In this document: positions 50,256 through 59,475 of the stretch, piece by piece
How positions within the stretch are numbered: position 1 is the stretch's first letter
Layout: every line of letters begins with the position of its first letter
From: Paenibacillus sp. FSL R7-0273
Lineage (GTDB): Bacteria; Bacillota; Bacilli; Paenibacillales; Paenibacillaceae
Reading direction: 5' to 3'
Length of the DNA: 64,000 nucleotides
Assembly (NCBI RefSeq): GCF_000758625.1
Contig: NZ_CP009283.1
Location: 2,181,501 to 2,245,500 of the forward strand
Notes under the pieces: model-generated
Told to the model about the DNA's origin: nothing
The model's input: only the letters and a program-made list of their open reading frames with translations
Database searches by the model: none
Translations under genes and position numbers: made by a program

Positions 50256-50269
50256 TGAAATCGTTTGCG
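50256..50269 (+). promoter_or_regulatory. cre-like site in the malE leader
   Basis: TGAAATCGTTTGCG fits 13 of 14 positions of the CcpA cre consensus TGNAANCGNWNNCW. It lies about 60 nt before malE, where binding could act as a roadblock. Confidence 0.55.
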
Positions 50270-50331
50270 CATGTTCTGCAGCATCATCTCAAGCACAAAA
50301 GGCGATATACAAATCGGGAGGGGTTAAAGGA

Positions 50332-51657
50332 ATGAAGTTGAAAAAACTCATGGTGATCACCGCAACAGTCTCAATGGCAGCGTCCATTACAGCATGCGGC
50401 TCCGGCAACAATAATAACGGGGGAAATGCAGCGGCAACTAATGCTCCTGCGGATACTACAGCCACTAACGCACCTGCTACAAACAGCGGTGAGGCTGTAA
50501 CTGATGAGGTTCTACCTGAAGAAGGCGCATCGCTGGTTGTCTGGGAAAGTAAAGAAGAGAGAAAATTTGCTGAAGAAATCGCTAAGCAATTTACCGAGAA
50601 ATACAACGTCCCGGTTAAGATTGAAGAAATTCCGCCGCCGGACCAGGTGGGCAAGCTGACACAGGACGGACCATCCGGACTGGCAGCAGACGTTATTCTG
50701 ATTCCGCATGATAACCTTGGTAAAGCTGCAAGCGCGAGCCTGCTGCTGCCAAATGATATTTTTGGAGAGCAGACCAAGGCTGAGAATACCGAAGCTTCGA
50801 TCGTAGGTTCCTCCTATGACGGCGAACTGTACGGATACCCTAGAGCGGCTGAAACTTATGCACTCTACTACAATAAGACACTGCTGCCTGAAGCACCAAA
50901 AACCTTTGATGACGTTCTGGCCTTCAGCAAAACCTTCACTAACAAAGATCAGAACAAATACGGCATCATGTGGGAAGTCGGCAACATGTACTACGGCTAT
51001 ACCTTCATTGCTACTACCGGCGGCTACCTGTTCGGTAAAGACGGCACTGACAAGGACGATATCGGCCTGAACAACGAGGGTGCTATCGAAGGTCTGACTG
51101 CATTCGCCAAAGTTAAGGAAGCACTGCCAATCAAGAGCGGTGACATCAGCGCCGACATTAAGCGCGCCCTGTTCACCAGCGGCGACGTAGCGATGGACAT
51201 CACAGGCCCTTGGGAGCTGGCAGCTTATAAAGAAGCACTTGGCGACAACCTGGGTGTTGCTCCGGTTCCGACTATTAACGGCAAACAGGCGATTACTTTC
51301 TCCGGTATCAAAATTTTCGGGGTTAACGCTTATACGCAATATCCGAACGCAGCTAAGCTGTATGCACACTTTGCTTCCAGCAAGGATTCACAGCTGACCC
51401 TGAACAAGCTGGTTGGTTCCATTCCAACTAACAATGAAGCACTTGCAGATGCTCAAATCACTGGCGACCCTTATGTATCCGCCTTTGCTGAACAGGCCAA
51501 GAGCTCGCAGCCAATGCCTTCCATCCCTGAAATGGGTAACGTATGGGCTCCTGTAAATGCGGCGCTTCCGGAAATCTGGGATAACAACGCTGATCCAAAA
51601 GCAGCAATGGACAAAGCAGTTCAGCAGATCAAGGATCTTAACAACGGTGCCCAGTAA
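50332..51657 (+). CDS. malE: Maltose/maltodextrin ABC transporter substrate-binding lipoprotein
   Basis: 441 residues from the ATG at 50332 (GGGAGGGG about 10 bases upstream); the longer frame to 50179 runs through operators. A lipoprotein signal ends in SITAC, followed by an Asn/Ala/Thr-rich linker (about 25-60). The mature part has the extracellular solute-binding family 1 fold of MalE: LVVWESKEERKFAEEIAKQF near the start, DVILIPHDNLGKAA, YGYPRAAETYALYYNK, and VAMDITGPWEL. It delivers maltodextrins to the permeases encoded 116 bp downstream. Confidence 0.93.
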   Translation: MKLKKLMVITATVSMAASITACGSGNNNNGGNAAATNAPADTTATNAPATNSGEAVTDEVLPEEGASLVVWESKEERKFAEEIAKQFTEKYNVPVKIEEIPPPDQVGKLTQDGPSGLAADVILIPHDNLGKAASASLLLPNDIFGEQTKAENTEASIVGSSYDGELYGYPRAAETYALYYNKTLLPEAPKTFDDVLAFSKTFTNKDQNKYGIMWEVGNMYYGYTFIATTGGYLFGKDGTDKDDIGLNNEGAIEGLTAFAKVKEALPIKSGDISADIKRALFTSGDVAMDITGPWELAAYKEALGDNLGVAPVPTINGKQAITFSGIKIFGVNAYTQYPNAAKLYAHFASSKDSQLTLNKLVGSIPTNNEALADAQITGDPYVSAFAEQAKSSQPMPSIPEMGNVWAPVNAALPEIWDNNADPKAAMDKAVQQIKDLNNGAQ

Positions 51658-51772
51658 TAGCCTGAACGCTTAGCAGTAACAACCAATAGCAAACTGTGGA
51701 ATGAATCGCCCGCCGAAGCTTCACCGGCGGGCAGTTTCCTGAATTCCGCGCGGAGAGGAGAACGGAAGGGAA

Positions 51773-53086
51773 ATGCAGCGACACCGTACGAGAGCCGCAA
51801 TACTGTCGACCGTATTTATGGGATTGGGACAAATATATAACCGCCAATTCATCAAGGGTATTATCTTCTTAGCAGTAGAGGCGTTAGGCCTTATTTATTT
51901 TATCAACAACCTTGGAAGAGCCATTTGGGGCATTACAACGCTGGGCGATACTCCAAACCGTCTTGAAAAAGTAAACGGCATTGCCAAAATGGTCGCAGGT
52001 GACCACTCTATCTTCATTATGATTGAGAGTCTGATTACTCTCCTGTTTTTTGTCATTATACTGGGTGCCTGGTATATAAACATTAGAGATGCTTATAAGA
52101 TCGGAGCGGCACGTGATGCCGGTCTTGAGTCCAATACATTCAAGCAGACGGTCAGATATATTCTGGATTATAAATTTGCCCAGACGTTTCTGATTCTTCC
52201 CAGCATAGGCATTTTATTCTTTACGATCATGCCGATTATCTTTATGATCATGCTTGCCTTCACCAACTTTGCTGCACCGGATCATATTCCGCCTGCCAAG
52301 CTGGTCGACTGGGTCGGCTTTGAAACCTTCCGCAATTTGCTGTTCCTGAAAACATGGAGCGAAACCTTCTATGGCGTATTAACGTGGACGATCATCTGGG
52401 CGGTGCTCTCGACGGTTACTACATACTTCGGCGGCGTGCTTGTGGCGCTGCTGGTGAACCAGAAGGGAATCCGCTTTAAAGGCTTCTGGAGAATTATTCT
52501 GATTGTTCCGTATGCCGTTCCGCAGATGATCTCGCTGCTGCTCATGCGCAACCTGTTCAACGGGCAATTCGGTCCGATCAACCAGTATCTGGGCTATTTC
52601 GGGCTAGGCGGACTGCCATGGCTGACCGATCCGTTCTGGGCAAAGGTAACGGTTATCCTCGTTAATATGTGGGTAGGGATACCGGTATCCATGCTGCTGG
52701 TAATGGGTGTACTGACTACTATCCCGCGTGATATGTATGAAGCTGCTGAAGTAGACGGTGCTACAAACTATCAGAAATTCCGGATCATTACACTTCCGAT
52801 GATTCTGTTCTCAACCGCACCTACACTGATCATGCAGTTTGCCGGCAACATCAATAACTTTAACGCCATTTACCTGCTGACAGGCGGTGCACCGGTTAAC
52901 GGTAACTATCAATACGCCGGCTCAACCGACTTGCTGGTCACCTGGCTGTACAAATTGACATCTGACCAGAACAAAAATAATATGGCTTCCGCAATCGGGA
53001 TTATCATCTTTATCATTGTGGCCGGATTCTCCCTGTACAATTACCGCCGGACCAAGTCATTTAAAGAGGAGGATATGATCCAATGA
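51773..53086 (+). CDS. malF: Maltodextrin ABC transporter permease MalF
   Basis: 437 residues. N-terminal extra membrane segments (about 10-120; FMGLGQIYNRQFIKGIIFL) precede the conserved six-span permease core. The EAA loop that docks the ATPase is YEAAEVDGATNYQKFRIITL (about 322-341). The region resembles MalF rather than a one-domain sugar permease. GAGAGGAG lies before the ATG at 51773. It overlaps malG by 4 bp (ATGA), so the two are coupled. No malK-like gene is in the window; a shared ATPase of the MsmX type would be needed. Confidence 0.93.
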   Translation: MQRHRTRAAILSTVFMGLGQIYNRQFIKGIIFLAVEALGLIYFINNLGRAIWGITTLGDTPNRLEKVNGIAKMVAGDHSIFIMIESLITLLFFVIILGAWYINIRDAYKIGAARDAGLESNTFKQTVRYILDYKFAQTFLILPSIGILFFTIMPIIFMIMLAFTNFAAPDHIPPAKLVDWVGFETFRNLLFLKTWSETFYGVLTWTIIWAVLSTVTTYFGGVLVALLVNQKGIRFKGFWRIILIVPYAVPQMISLLLMRNLFNGQFGPINQYLGYFGLGGLPWLTDPFWAKVTVILVNMWVGIPVSMLLVMGVLTTIPRDMYEAAEVDGATNYQKFRIITLPMILFSTAPTLIMQFAGNINNFNAIYLLTGGAPVNGNYQYAGSTDLLVTWLYKLTSDQNKNNMASAIGIIIFIIVAGFSLYNYRRTKSFKEEDMIQ

Positions 53087-53928
53087 TCGGACGCAAATTC
53101 GCGAATTTCGTACGCCTGGCTGCAAGCTATATTATTCTGATTGTTTTGGCGGTTGGAGCGCTGTATCCGGCTCTGTGGATTCTTCTGGCCTCTTTCCGTC
53201 CGGGGAAATCCCTGTACAGTAAGACACTTATTCCGGAGCAGTTCACTCTTTCCCATTACAAAGAGCTGTTTACTTCAGACGTGTACATGTTCGGCACCTG
53301 GTACACCAACACGCTGAAGATTGCCGTATTTTCCATGCTGATCGGCGTTTTGTTAACACTTCTAACAAGCTACGCCCTGTCAAGATTCCGGTTCAAAAGC
53401 CGCAAGACTACGATGTCAACCCTGCTGATTCTCGGGATGTTCCCGGGCTTCATGAGTATGATTGCCATCTACCTGCTGCTGAAGCAATTCGACCTGCTTG
53501 ATACGCATCTGGCACTGATCATTGTGTATGCAGCGGGAGCGCCTCTGGGAGGAACCTTGATTGCCAAAGGCTTCCTCGATACCATACCGCGTTCACTGGA
53601 TGAAGCGGCACGGATTGACGGCGCGAGCAACTTCGGGATTTTTACCCGGATTATCCTTCCGCTGTCCCGTCCGATGATTACCTATATGGCGCTGACCCAG
53701 TTTGTCGGCCCGTGGGTGGACTTCATCTTCGCCAAGCTGGTTCTGCGGACCAAGGAGAACTGGACGGTTGCAGTCGGGATGTGGGATATGGTCAACAGCC
53801 AGCAGAACTCGAACTTTACACTGTTCGCTGCAGGTGCGGTTATGATCTCCGTTCCAATTATGATTCTGTTCGGATTCCTGCAGCGTCTGCTGGTTGACGG
53901 TCTGACCGCAGGTGCCAGCAAAGGGTAA
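53083..53928 (+). CDS. malG: Maltodextrin ABC transporter permease MalG
   Basis: 281 residues with six membrane spans. The EAA loop is LDEAARIDGASNFGIFTRII (about 168-187). It is the second half of the MalFG channel. Starts inside the malF stop (ATGA). It is followed by a strong terminator, which closes the malEFG operon. Confidence 0.94.
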   Translation: MIGRKFANFVRLAASYIILIVLAVGALYPALWILLASFRPGKSLYSKTLIPEQFTLSHYKELFTSDVYMFGTWYTNTLKIAVFSMLIGVLLTLLTSYALSRFRFKSRKTTMSTLLILGMFPGFMSMIAIYLLLKQFDLLDTHLALIIVYAAGAPLGGTLIAKGFLDTIPRSLDEAARIDGASNFGIFTRIILPLSRPMITYMALTQFVGPWVDFIFAKLVLRTKENWTVAVGMWDMVNSQQNSNFTLFAAGAVMISVPIMILFGFLQRLLVDGLTAGASKG

Positions 53929-53954
53929 AACAACACAGCTTCAAATTTCCATGA

Positions 53955-54004
53955 AAACAGGGTACACCTTTATGCAGTTTAGTAAGGGGGTACCCTGTTT
54001 ATTT
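53955..54004 (+). terminator. Terminator after malG
   Basis: AAACAGGGTAC pairs perfectly with GTACCCTGTTT, followed by ATTTCT. Confidence 0.8.
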
Positions 54005-54027
54005 CTGTCATGAGGAGCGAGAGCCTG

Positions 54028-56082
54028 ATGAAACGGCCGCGAAATGTGCAATTGAAATCGGTAGGCGTCAAATTGTTTGTTATTCTCTTCGGTACCATTG
54101 TCCTGCTGTCCACCGTGCTTGGAATCACCTCTTACTATGCAGCCAAAGGCATAATTACGGATGAAGTAGCAGCAGCCTCCTCGCAGTCGATCGTTCAGGC
54201 AGCGGACAAGCTGGATTTCCTGTTTGCAGAATATGAAGCGCTATCAAGACAGTTTGCAGTGGATTCAACACTTAAAGCTGACATGGAGCTCGTAAATGAT
54301 CCGGCGGCCGGAACGGTAGCCAAGGTAGCAGCCGAGGACCGCATCCGCCGGAAGCTCGATTCGGTAAAAGGGTCGGACGACCGCCTGATCGCCATACGGC
54401 TTGTATCCAGAAGCCTGGTGGATGCGGAATCCTATAAGTCGGCCGGAGTCAGTGCAGTCCGGGACGGTGAGGGGATTCAGGCAAGAATTAAAAAGATCGA
54501 CGATGGTAAAGGCCAGCCGGTCTGGTTCCCGGTACTGGATAAAGGGTTCTTTGAGATGTACAGTGAGTCATCCATGACGATGGGCCGGCTGCTGCGCAAT
54601 ATCCAGAACCCGGCTGCTGAATACTATATGCTCATTGAGATTAAGGGAAGCGCCTTGACGGATGTGCTGTCCAACCTCCATATCGGCCAGTCCGGAGAGA
54701 TTCGTATTCTGGACCCGCAGGCCAGCATTGTATATGGAGCGGACAATGCGCTGCTTGGACAGGCCTCATACATACAAGCCGCCGGAGCGGAGCAGGCCGG
54801 GCAAGAACAGTCTTTTACAGCCAAGGATGAACAAGGCGAAGCCCAGCTGGTGGTCTACCAGCCGCTGGCTACGGGAGGCTGGACTTTGCTCGGGTATGCC
54901 CCGGTCAGTGATTTCACCAAATCTGCGGACAAGCTGCTCTACATTACCTTTGCAGTAGTGCTGGCAGCAGCCTTGATTGCGCTATTGATCGGTTATGTAT
55001 TGATACGCTTAATCGGCCGCCCGCTTGGCAAGCTGGCCCGGCTGATGGAAGAGGGCGAGCAGGGCAATCTGCAGGTTCGTACAAACTTCAAGGGCCAGGA
55101 TGAAATCGGGCGTCTGGGTCATAGCTTCAACAAAATGATGGAGCAGATTTCCCTTCTGGCCAGCCAGAGCAGCAGGTCGGCGGCAGAGGTGCTGGCGACC
55201 TCGGAGCAGCTGGTTAAGGCCTCCGGCGCTACCTCGGCCCATGCACGGGAGGTGGCTGAAGCGACCGGGGAGATTGCGCAGGGCGCAGCCAGCCTGGCGG
55301 CTGAAGCGGAAGCCAGCAACCGGAATGTGGAGCTGATGGCAACCAAGATGCAGGAGGTAGCCGGCATTAATGCCATCATGGACAGCACGGCGGAGCGGGT
55401 ATTGGCGGTAAGCGACCAGGGGGCGGAGCTGATGCGGACGCTGGTGACGCAGAGTGAGTCAACGGTGCAGATGATGAAGCTGATCCAGGAGAATTCCGCA
55501 TTACTGCAGGAGAGCAACCATCTGATCCGCAGCATTCTGAGCCCGATGATTGCCGTTAACAAGCAGACTAACATTCTGGCGCTGAACGCCTCAATTGAAG
55601 CAGTCCGTGCAGGAGCTGCCGGTAAAGGATTTATTGTCATTGCTGATGAGATCAGAGGCCTGGCGAACCAGTCCAACGAGTCGATTCAGTCTGTGTCCCG
55701 AATTACAGAGGAGATCAGCAATCATATTGAAAATACAGTAAAGGTTGTGAGCGAGGCTGGTCCGCTGTTCCGGGAGCAGATAACTTCGGTGCGGGAATCT
55801 TCCATTATATTCGCGAGTGTGCGGGCTGAAATGGAAGCCTTCCTGGCGCTGATCAGCCAGTCGTCAGCCTCCGTTACCGAGCTTGACCTGTTCCAGCGCC
55901 AGCTTGGAGAATCGATGGCCAGCGTCACCTCCGTGGTCCAGCAGACCAGCGCCTCCACCCAGGAGGTAGCCTCAATGTCGTCACAGCAATTTATTGTAAG
56001 CGAGGAGCTGGTTGCGCTCTCAGCGAAGCTGGAGGAGCTGGCGGAGAATCTGAAGCAGTCGCTGGTTTCTTTTGAAGGCTGA
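54028..56082 (+). CDS. Methyl-accepting chemotaxis protein
   Basis: 684 residues from the ATG at 54028 (GAGGAG about 10 bases upstream; the ATG at 54010 lacks a site). Membrane span 1 (about 12-35), an extracellular dCache-like sensor (about 36-300), span 2 (about 302-328), HAMP (about 329-383) and a cytoplasmic coiled coil. The signalling tip is KQTNILALNASIEAVRAGAA (about 512-531), which contacts CheW/CheA. Methylation regions were not resolved. Placed just after malEFG, it may sense a sugar or binding protein, but a terminator separates them and the ligand is unknown. Confidence 0.9.
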   Translation: MKRPRNVQLKSVGVKLFVILFGTIVLLSTVLGITSYYAAKGIITDEVAAASSQSIVQAADKLDFLFAEYEALSRQFAVDSTLKADMELVNDPAAGTVAKVAAEDRIRRKLDSVKGSDDRLIAIRLVSRSLVDAESYKSAGVSAVRDGEGIQARIKKIDDGKGQPVWFPVLDKGFFEMYSESSMTMGRLLRNIQNPAAEYYMLIEIKGSALTDVLSNLHIGQSGEIRILDPQASIVYGADNALLGQASYIQAAGAEQAGQEQSFTAKDEQGEAQLVVYQPLATGGWTLLGYAPVSDFTKSADKLLYITFAVVLAAALIALLIGYVLIRLIGRPLGKLARLMEEGEQGNLQVRTNFKGQDEIGRLGHSFNKMMEQISLLASQSSRSAAEVLATSEQLVKASGATSAHAREVAEATGEIAQGAASLAAEAEASNRNVELMATKMQEVAGINAIMDSTAERVLAVSDQGAELMRTLVTQSESTVQMMKLIQENSALLQESNHLIRSILSPMIAVNKQTNILALNASIEAVRAGAAGKGFIVIADEIRGLANQSNESIQSVSRITEEISNHIENTVKVVSEAGPLFREQITSVRESSIIFASVRAEMEAFLALISQSSASVTELDLFQRQLGESMASVTSVVQQTSASTQEVASMSSQQFIVSEELVALSAKLEELAENLKQSLVSFEG

Positions 56083-56134
56083 ATATAGTATGGCCGGGAG
56101 CGCAGCACCGGCTGCAGATGGATCTGCCAGTTAA

Positions 56135-56181
56135 AAACAAGCCTCTGTTACCGTAACAATTACGGCAACAGAGGCTTGTTT
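56135..56181. terminator. Terminator after the chemoreceptor gene
   Basis: AAACAAGCCTCTGTT pairs perfectly with AACAGAGGCTTGTTT, with an inner CCGTAA/TTACGG stem. One of the strongest hairpins in the window. Confidence 0.85.
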
Positions 56182-56265
56182 GCTGACCAAGGGATATTGT
56201 ATTGTACAGGGTACAGCTAAGCTTAGCGGCATACCTACAAAGTATCTTCTGCAGGAGGAAAGGGA

Positions 56266-57201
56266 GTGAACAGCATGAGTGAGCTGAGCGGAAGCCTGTT
56301 TCAGCAGTCTCTGCTTGAAAAAGAATACAGTCCCCGTTTTTTTGCCTACTATTATAAGCAGTGGGAGCATTATACGATGCCGTACCATCAGCACAACTCG
56401 ACGGAAATTATGTATGTTATCTCCGGGAGCTGTACAGTTGAGGTGCGCAGCGATGCGGGCCGCGAGGAACGGTTCAGGCTTAAGCGCAGTGAACTGATTA
56501 TCCTTGATGCCAATGTCCCGCACCGGCTGATCGTGGAGCAGGGCAGCGCCTGCCGCATGCTGAATGTGGAGTTCGGCTTTGCGGAGCACAGAGGCGTCGC
56601 GCCGTCACTCAGCAGGCTGGCCCGGGAGGAGGGGGAGCTGGCAGATTTCCTGCAAAAGCCCTTCAGCAGCCTAATGCTGTCTGATCCGGAGGAGGTCTTT
56701 CATGTACTGAAGGCGCTGGTGCTGGAGCTGGACCAATATGGCAAAGAAGGCGGCAGCCTCGTGCAGCTGCTCTTTGCCGAGCTGCTGCTCAGGCTCTCCA
56801 GGCTGCACAGGGAGCGGCTTATTGCCAGCCAGCAGCCTTCACAGCTCTATGTTCGGCGGGCTGTCGAATTCCTGCATCAGAATTATGACCGCAGCATTCA
56901 GGCCAGTGAGATTGCGGCGGCCGTGAGTGTGCATCCCGGGTACCTGCACCGTATTTTCAAGGCGCAGACAGGCAGAACCCTGACGGATTATCTGAACCTG
57001 CTGCGGATGGAGAAGGCCAAGATGCTGCTTGGACAGAGTGAGATCCCGGTAGCGGAGATTGCCGATTATGTCGGAATCAGCAGCAGGCAGTATTTTCACC
57101 TGCTGTTCAAAAAGTATGCCGGAGTCACTCCGGTGGAGTACCGGAACTCCATCGAACGCTATTCCTGGAGCGATAACAGCCTGTTCTCCGATGAAAGGTG
57201 A
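56266..57201 (+). CDS. AraC-family transcriptional regulator
   Basis: 311 residues from GTG at 56266 (AGGAGG 8 bases upstream); ATG at 56275 is an alternative. Cupin sensor (about 35-110; PYHQHNSTEIMYVISGS, then LIILDANVPHRL) and C-terminal double helix-turn-helix (IQASEIAAAVSVHPGYLHRI; VAEIADYVGISSRQYFHLLF). The GH4 gene starts 108 bp downstream on the same strand and is the probable target. Confidence 0.88.
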   Translation: MNSMSELSGSLFQQSLLEKEYSPRFFAYYYKQWEHYTMPYHQHNSTEIMYVISGSCTVEVRSDAGREERFRLKRSELIILDANVPHRLIVEQGSACRMLNVEFGFAEHRGVAPSLSRLAREEGELADFLQKPFSSLMLSDPEEVFHVLKALVLELDQYGKEGGSLVQLLFAELLLRLSRLHRERLIASQQPSQLYVRRAVEFLHQNYDRSIQASEIAAAVSVHPGYLHRIFKAQTGRTLTDYLNLLRMEKAKMLLGQSEIPVAEIADYVGISSRQYFHLLFKKYAGVTPVEYRNSIERYSWSDNSLFSDER

Positions 57202-57309
57202 GGATTGTTGACAGACTGACAGTAAACTGGTCATGATATTGGTTACGCTTCCGTATGCCGTCTTGCTACAATGGACAGGTAGAACAACCTATAACGGAGG
57301 ATGATAACC

Positions 57310-58815
57310 ATGTCTTTTAAAGTAACCTTTATCGGGGCAGGCAGCATCGGGTTTACCCGAGGACTGCTGCGCGACCTTTTGACTGTAGCGGAATTCCGCA
57401 ATATTGAAGTCTCATTTATGGATATTAACGACCACAATCTGCAGATGGTTACCGAGCTGTGCCAGCGGGATATTACAGAGAACGGACTGTCGATTCAGAT
57501 CAAGCCCACCACTGACCGCAGAGAAGCGCTTAAGGACGCCAAGTACGTATTTTGTACAATCCGCATGGGCGGGCTGGAGGCTTTTGCCACCGATGTGGAT
57601 ATCCCGCTGAAGTACGGGGTGGATCAATGTGTGGGCGATACGCTATGTGCCGGAGGCATTATGTACGGACAGCGGGGGATTGCAGAAATGCTGGAAATCT
57701 GCCGTGATATCCGTGAGGTGGCCTCACCTGATGTGCTGCTGCTCAATTATTCTAACCCGATGGCCATGCTGACCTGGGCCTGCAATAAATACGGCGGTGT
57801 CCGGACGATCGGCCTCTGCCACGGCGTGCAGCACGGACATCACCAGATCGCGGAGGTCTACGGGCTGGAGAAATCTGAAGTGGATATCATCTGTGCGGGC
57901 ATCAACCACCAGACCTGGTATATCTCAGCGAAGCATAAGGGCAAGGATCTGACAGCAGGCCTGCTGGAGGCGTTCGAGCGTCATCCGGAGTTCAGCCGGA
58001 CAGAGAAGGTGCGGATTGATATGCTGCGCCAGTTCGGCTACTACAGCACGGAATCCAACGGCCACCTTAGCGAATATGTTCCATGGTACCGCAAACGCAG
58101 CGGTGAAATCATGGACTGGATTGATCTGGGCAGCTGGATTAACGGCGAAACCGGAGGCTACCTGCGGGTGTGCACAGAGGGACGCAACTGGTTCGAGACT
58201 GATTTTCCCAACTGGATGAAGGACCCGGCACTGGAGTATACACCGGAGAACCGCGGGGAGGAGCACGGCTCCTATATTATTGAAGGGCTTGAGACCGGCC
58301 GGGTGTACCGGGGCCACTTCAATGTTGTGAACAATGGCGTAATCGCCAACCTGCCCGCTGATGCTGTTATCGAAGCCCCGGGATATGCGGATCACAACGG
58401 GATCTCGATGCCGCTAGTCGGCGAGCTGCCGCTCGGTCCGGCTGCTGTCTGCAACGTCAGCATCTCGGTACAGCGACTGGCGGTTGAGGCAGCGGTGCAC
58501 GGGGACGACCAGCTGCTGCGTCAGGCGTTCATGATGGACCCGCTGGTCGGGGCAGTCTGCAATCCGAAGGAAATCTGGCAGATGGTTGATGAGATGCTAG
58601 TGGCCGGGGAAGAGTGGCTGCCGCAATATAAAACGGCGATTGCCGCAGCGAAGGAGCGTCTGGCTTCCGGGAACCTGATTCCTACCCGTACAGATAATGA
58701 GGGAGCTGCACGCCTTAAAGTGAAGACAGTGGAGGAGATGCAGCAGGACCGCGATGCCGCCAACAAAAATGCCGGTGAATCCGACAAGGGCAAGGACCGG
58801 GAGAAGGTGCAGTAA
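57310..58815 (+). CDS. Glycoside hydrolase family 4, probable alpha-galactosidase or alpha-glucosidase
   Basis: 501 residues from the ATG at 57310 (ACGGAGG 9 bases upstream; the ATG at 57301 abuts that site). GH4 enzymes use NAD+ and Mn2+ and work by oxidation-elimination. The NAD site is FIGAGSIGFTR at the N-terminus, NYSNPMAM follows, and the metal/substrate Cys motif reads CHGV, followed by GINHQTWY. Known GH4 groups are separated by this motif: CHSV in MelA-type alpha-galactosidases, CHEV in alpha-galacturonidases and CDMP in phospho-alpha-glucosidases. CHGV is nearest to CHSV. The C-terminal ~25 residues are highly charged and look disordered. Confidence 0.85.
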   Translation: MSFKVTFIGAGSIGFTRGLLRDLLTVAEFRNIEVSFMDINDHNLQMVTELCQRDITENGLSIQIKPTTDRREALKDAKYVFCTIRMGGLEAFATDVDIPLKYGVDQCVGDTLCAGGIMYGQRGIAEMLEICRDIREVASPDVLLLNYSNPMAMLTWACNKYGGVRTIGLCHGVQHGHHQIAEVYGLEKSEVDIICAGINHQTWYISAKHKGKDLTAGLLEAFERHPEFSRTEKVRIDMLRQFGYYSTESNGHLSEYVPWYRKRSGEIMDWIDLGSWINGETGGYLRVCTEGRNWFETDFPNWMKDPALEYTPENRGEEHGSYIIEGLETGRVYRGHFNVVNNGVIANLPADAVIEAPGYADHNGISMPLVGELPLGPAAVCNVSISVQRLAVEAAVHGDDQLLRQAFMMDPLVGAVCNPKEIWQMVDEMLVAGEEWLPQYKTAIAAAKERLASGNLIPTRTDNEGAARLKVKTVEEMQQDRDAANKNAGESDKGKDREKVQ

Positions 58816-58821
58816 AAAGAA

Positions 58822-58862
58822 AAGGGCCGGCGCAGCGACTGTCTGCTTCCGGCCTGCTTTTG
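58822..58862. terminator. Terminator between GH4 and DUF2812 genes
   Basis: GGCCGG and CCGGCC pair around a long loop, followed by CTTTT. Serves the convergent pair. Confidence 0.6.
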
Positions 58863-58893
58863 TATAAAGGTGAGTGATGTCAATGTGAAGGTC

Positions 58894-59475
58894 TCACTCC
58901 CGGATCAGCTGGTCATTTTGCAGCTTCGCAATCTTTTTGCGGATAGGCCTGCTAATGGAAACAAAGAACAGGCTCAGAACGACAAGGAGCAGGCCCATGA
59001 CCAGATTAATCCTGTTGAGGGCAGAGGGGTTATTCACAAACGTCAGGGAGATGTTAAGCAGGCCAATGATCAGCTCCATCAACGCCAGGGACATCCACAG
59101 CGTGTTAATTCTTTTATAATGCCTGAGCTTGGAATCGATGTCGGAATAGATGCTGAACGCACCCTCGGCTGCCTTTCTTCTGAAGATCACCCAGCGCAGG
59201 TTGCTGTACTTAAGCATGCCCCATAACCATTTGCCCGTCGGCACAAGCTCTGCCCCTGTTTCTTTCATAAACTGCAGATATTCGGCAGCCTCGGGTCCTT
59301 GCGGATTCTCTTTCAGCAGCTCAATACGGTAGATATACTCCCCTTTGCCGCTTTCCTCAAAGGTGTACCTTGACCAGGAGTATTCGCTAAGCGCGTATCC
59401 TTGGGCAGCCATCTCATTCAGCCATTCCTCCTCCTTCTCAAAATCACTGAAAAACCTGTGTTTTACGAGACTCAT
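58894..59475 (-). CDS. DUF2812 domain membrane protein
   Basis: 193 residues. The N-terminal half fits DUF2812 (HRFFSDFEKEEEWLNEMAAQ, YSWSRYTFEE, YRIELL). Two membrane spans follow (about 128-150 and 158-178; LWMSLALMELIIGLLNISLT, VMGLLLVVLSLFFVS). DUF2812 proteins are usually encoded beside a PadR-type regulator, as here: the PadR stop overlaps this start by 4 bp. Proposed as a PadR-associated membrane partner; function unknown. Confidence 0.85.
   Translation of the reverse strand: MSLVKHRFFSDFEKEEEWLNEMAAQGYALSEYSWSRYTFEESGKGEYIYRIELLKENPQGPEAAEYLQFMKETGAELVPTGKWLWGMLKYSNLRWVIFRRKAAEGAFSIYSDIDSKLRHYKRINTLWMSLALMELIIGLLNISLTFVNNPSALNRINLVMGLLLVVLSLFFVSISRPIRKKIAKLQNDQLIRE

Noticed and set aside
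50179..50331. A longer malE N-terminus from ATG at 50179
   Set aside because: It would place the lipoprotein signal inside the protein and runs through cre-like sites; ATG at 50332 gives a normal lipobox.
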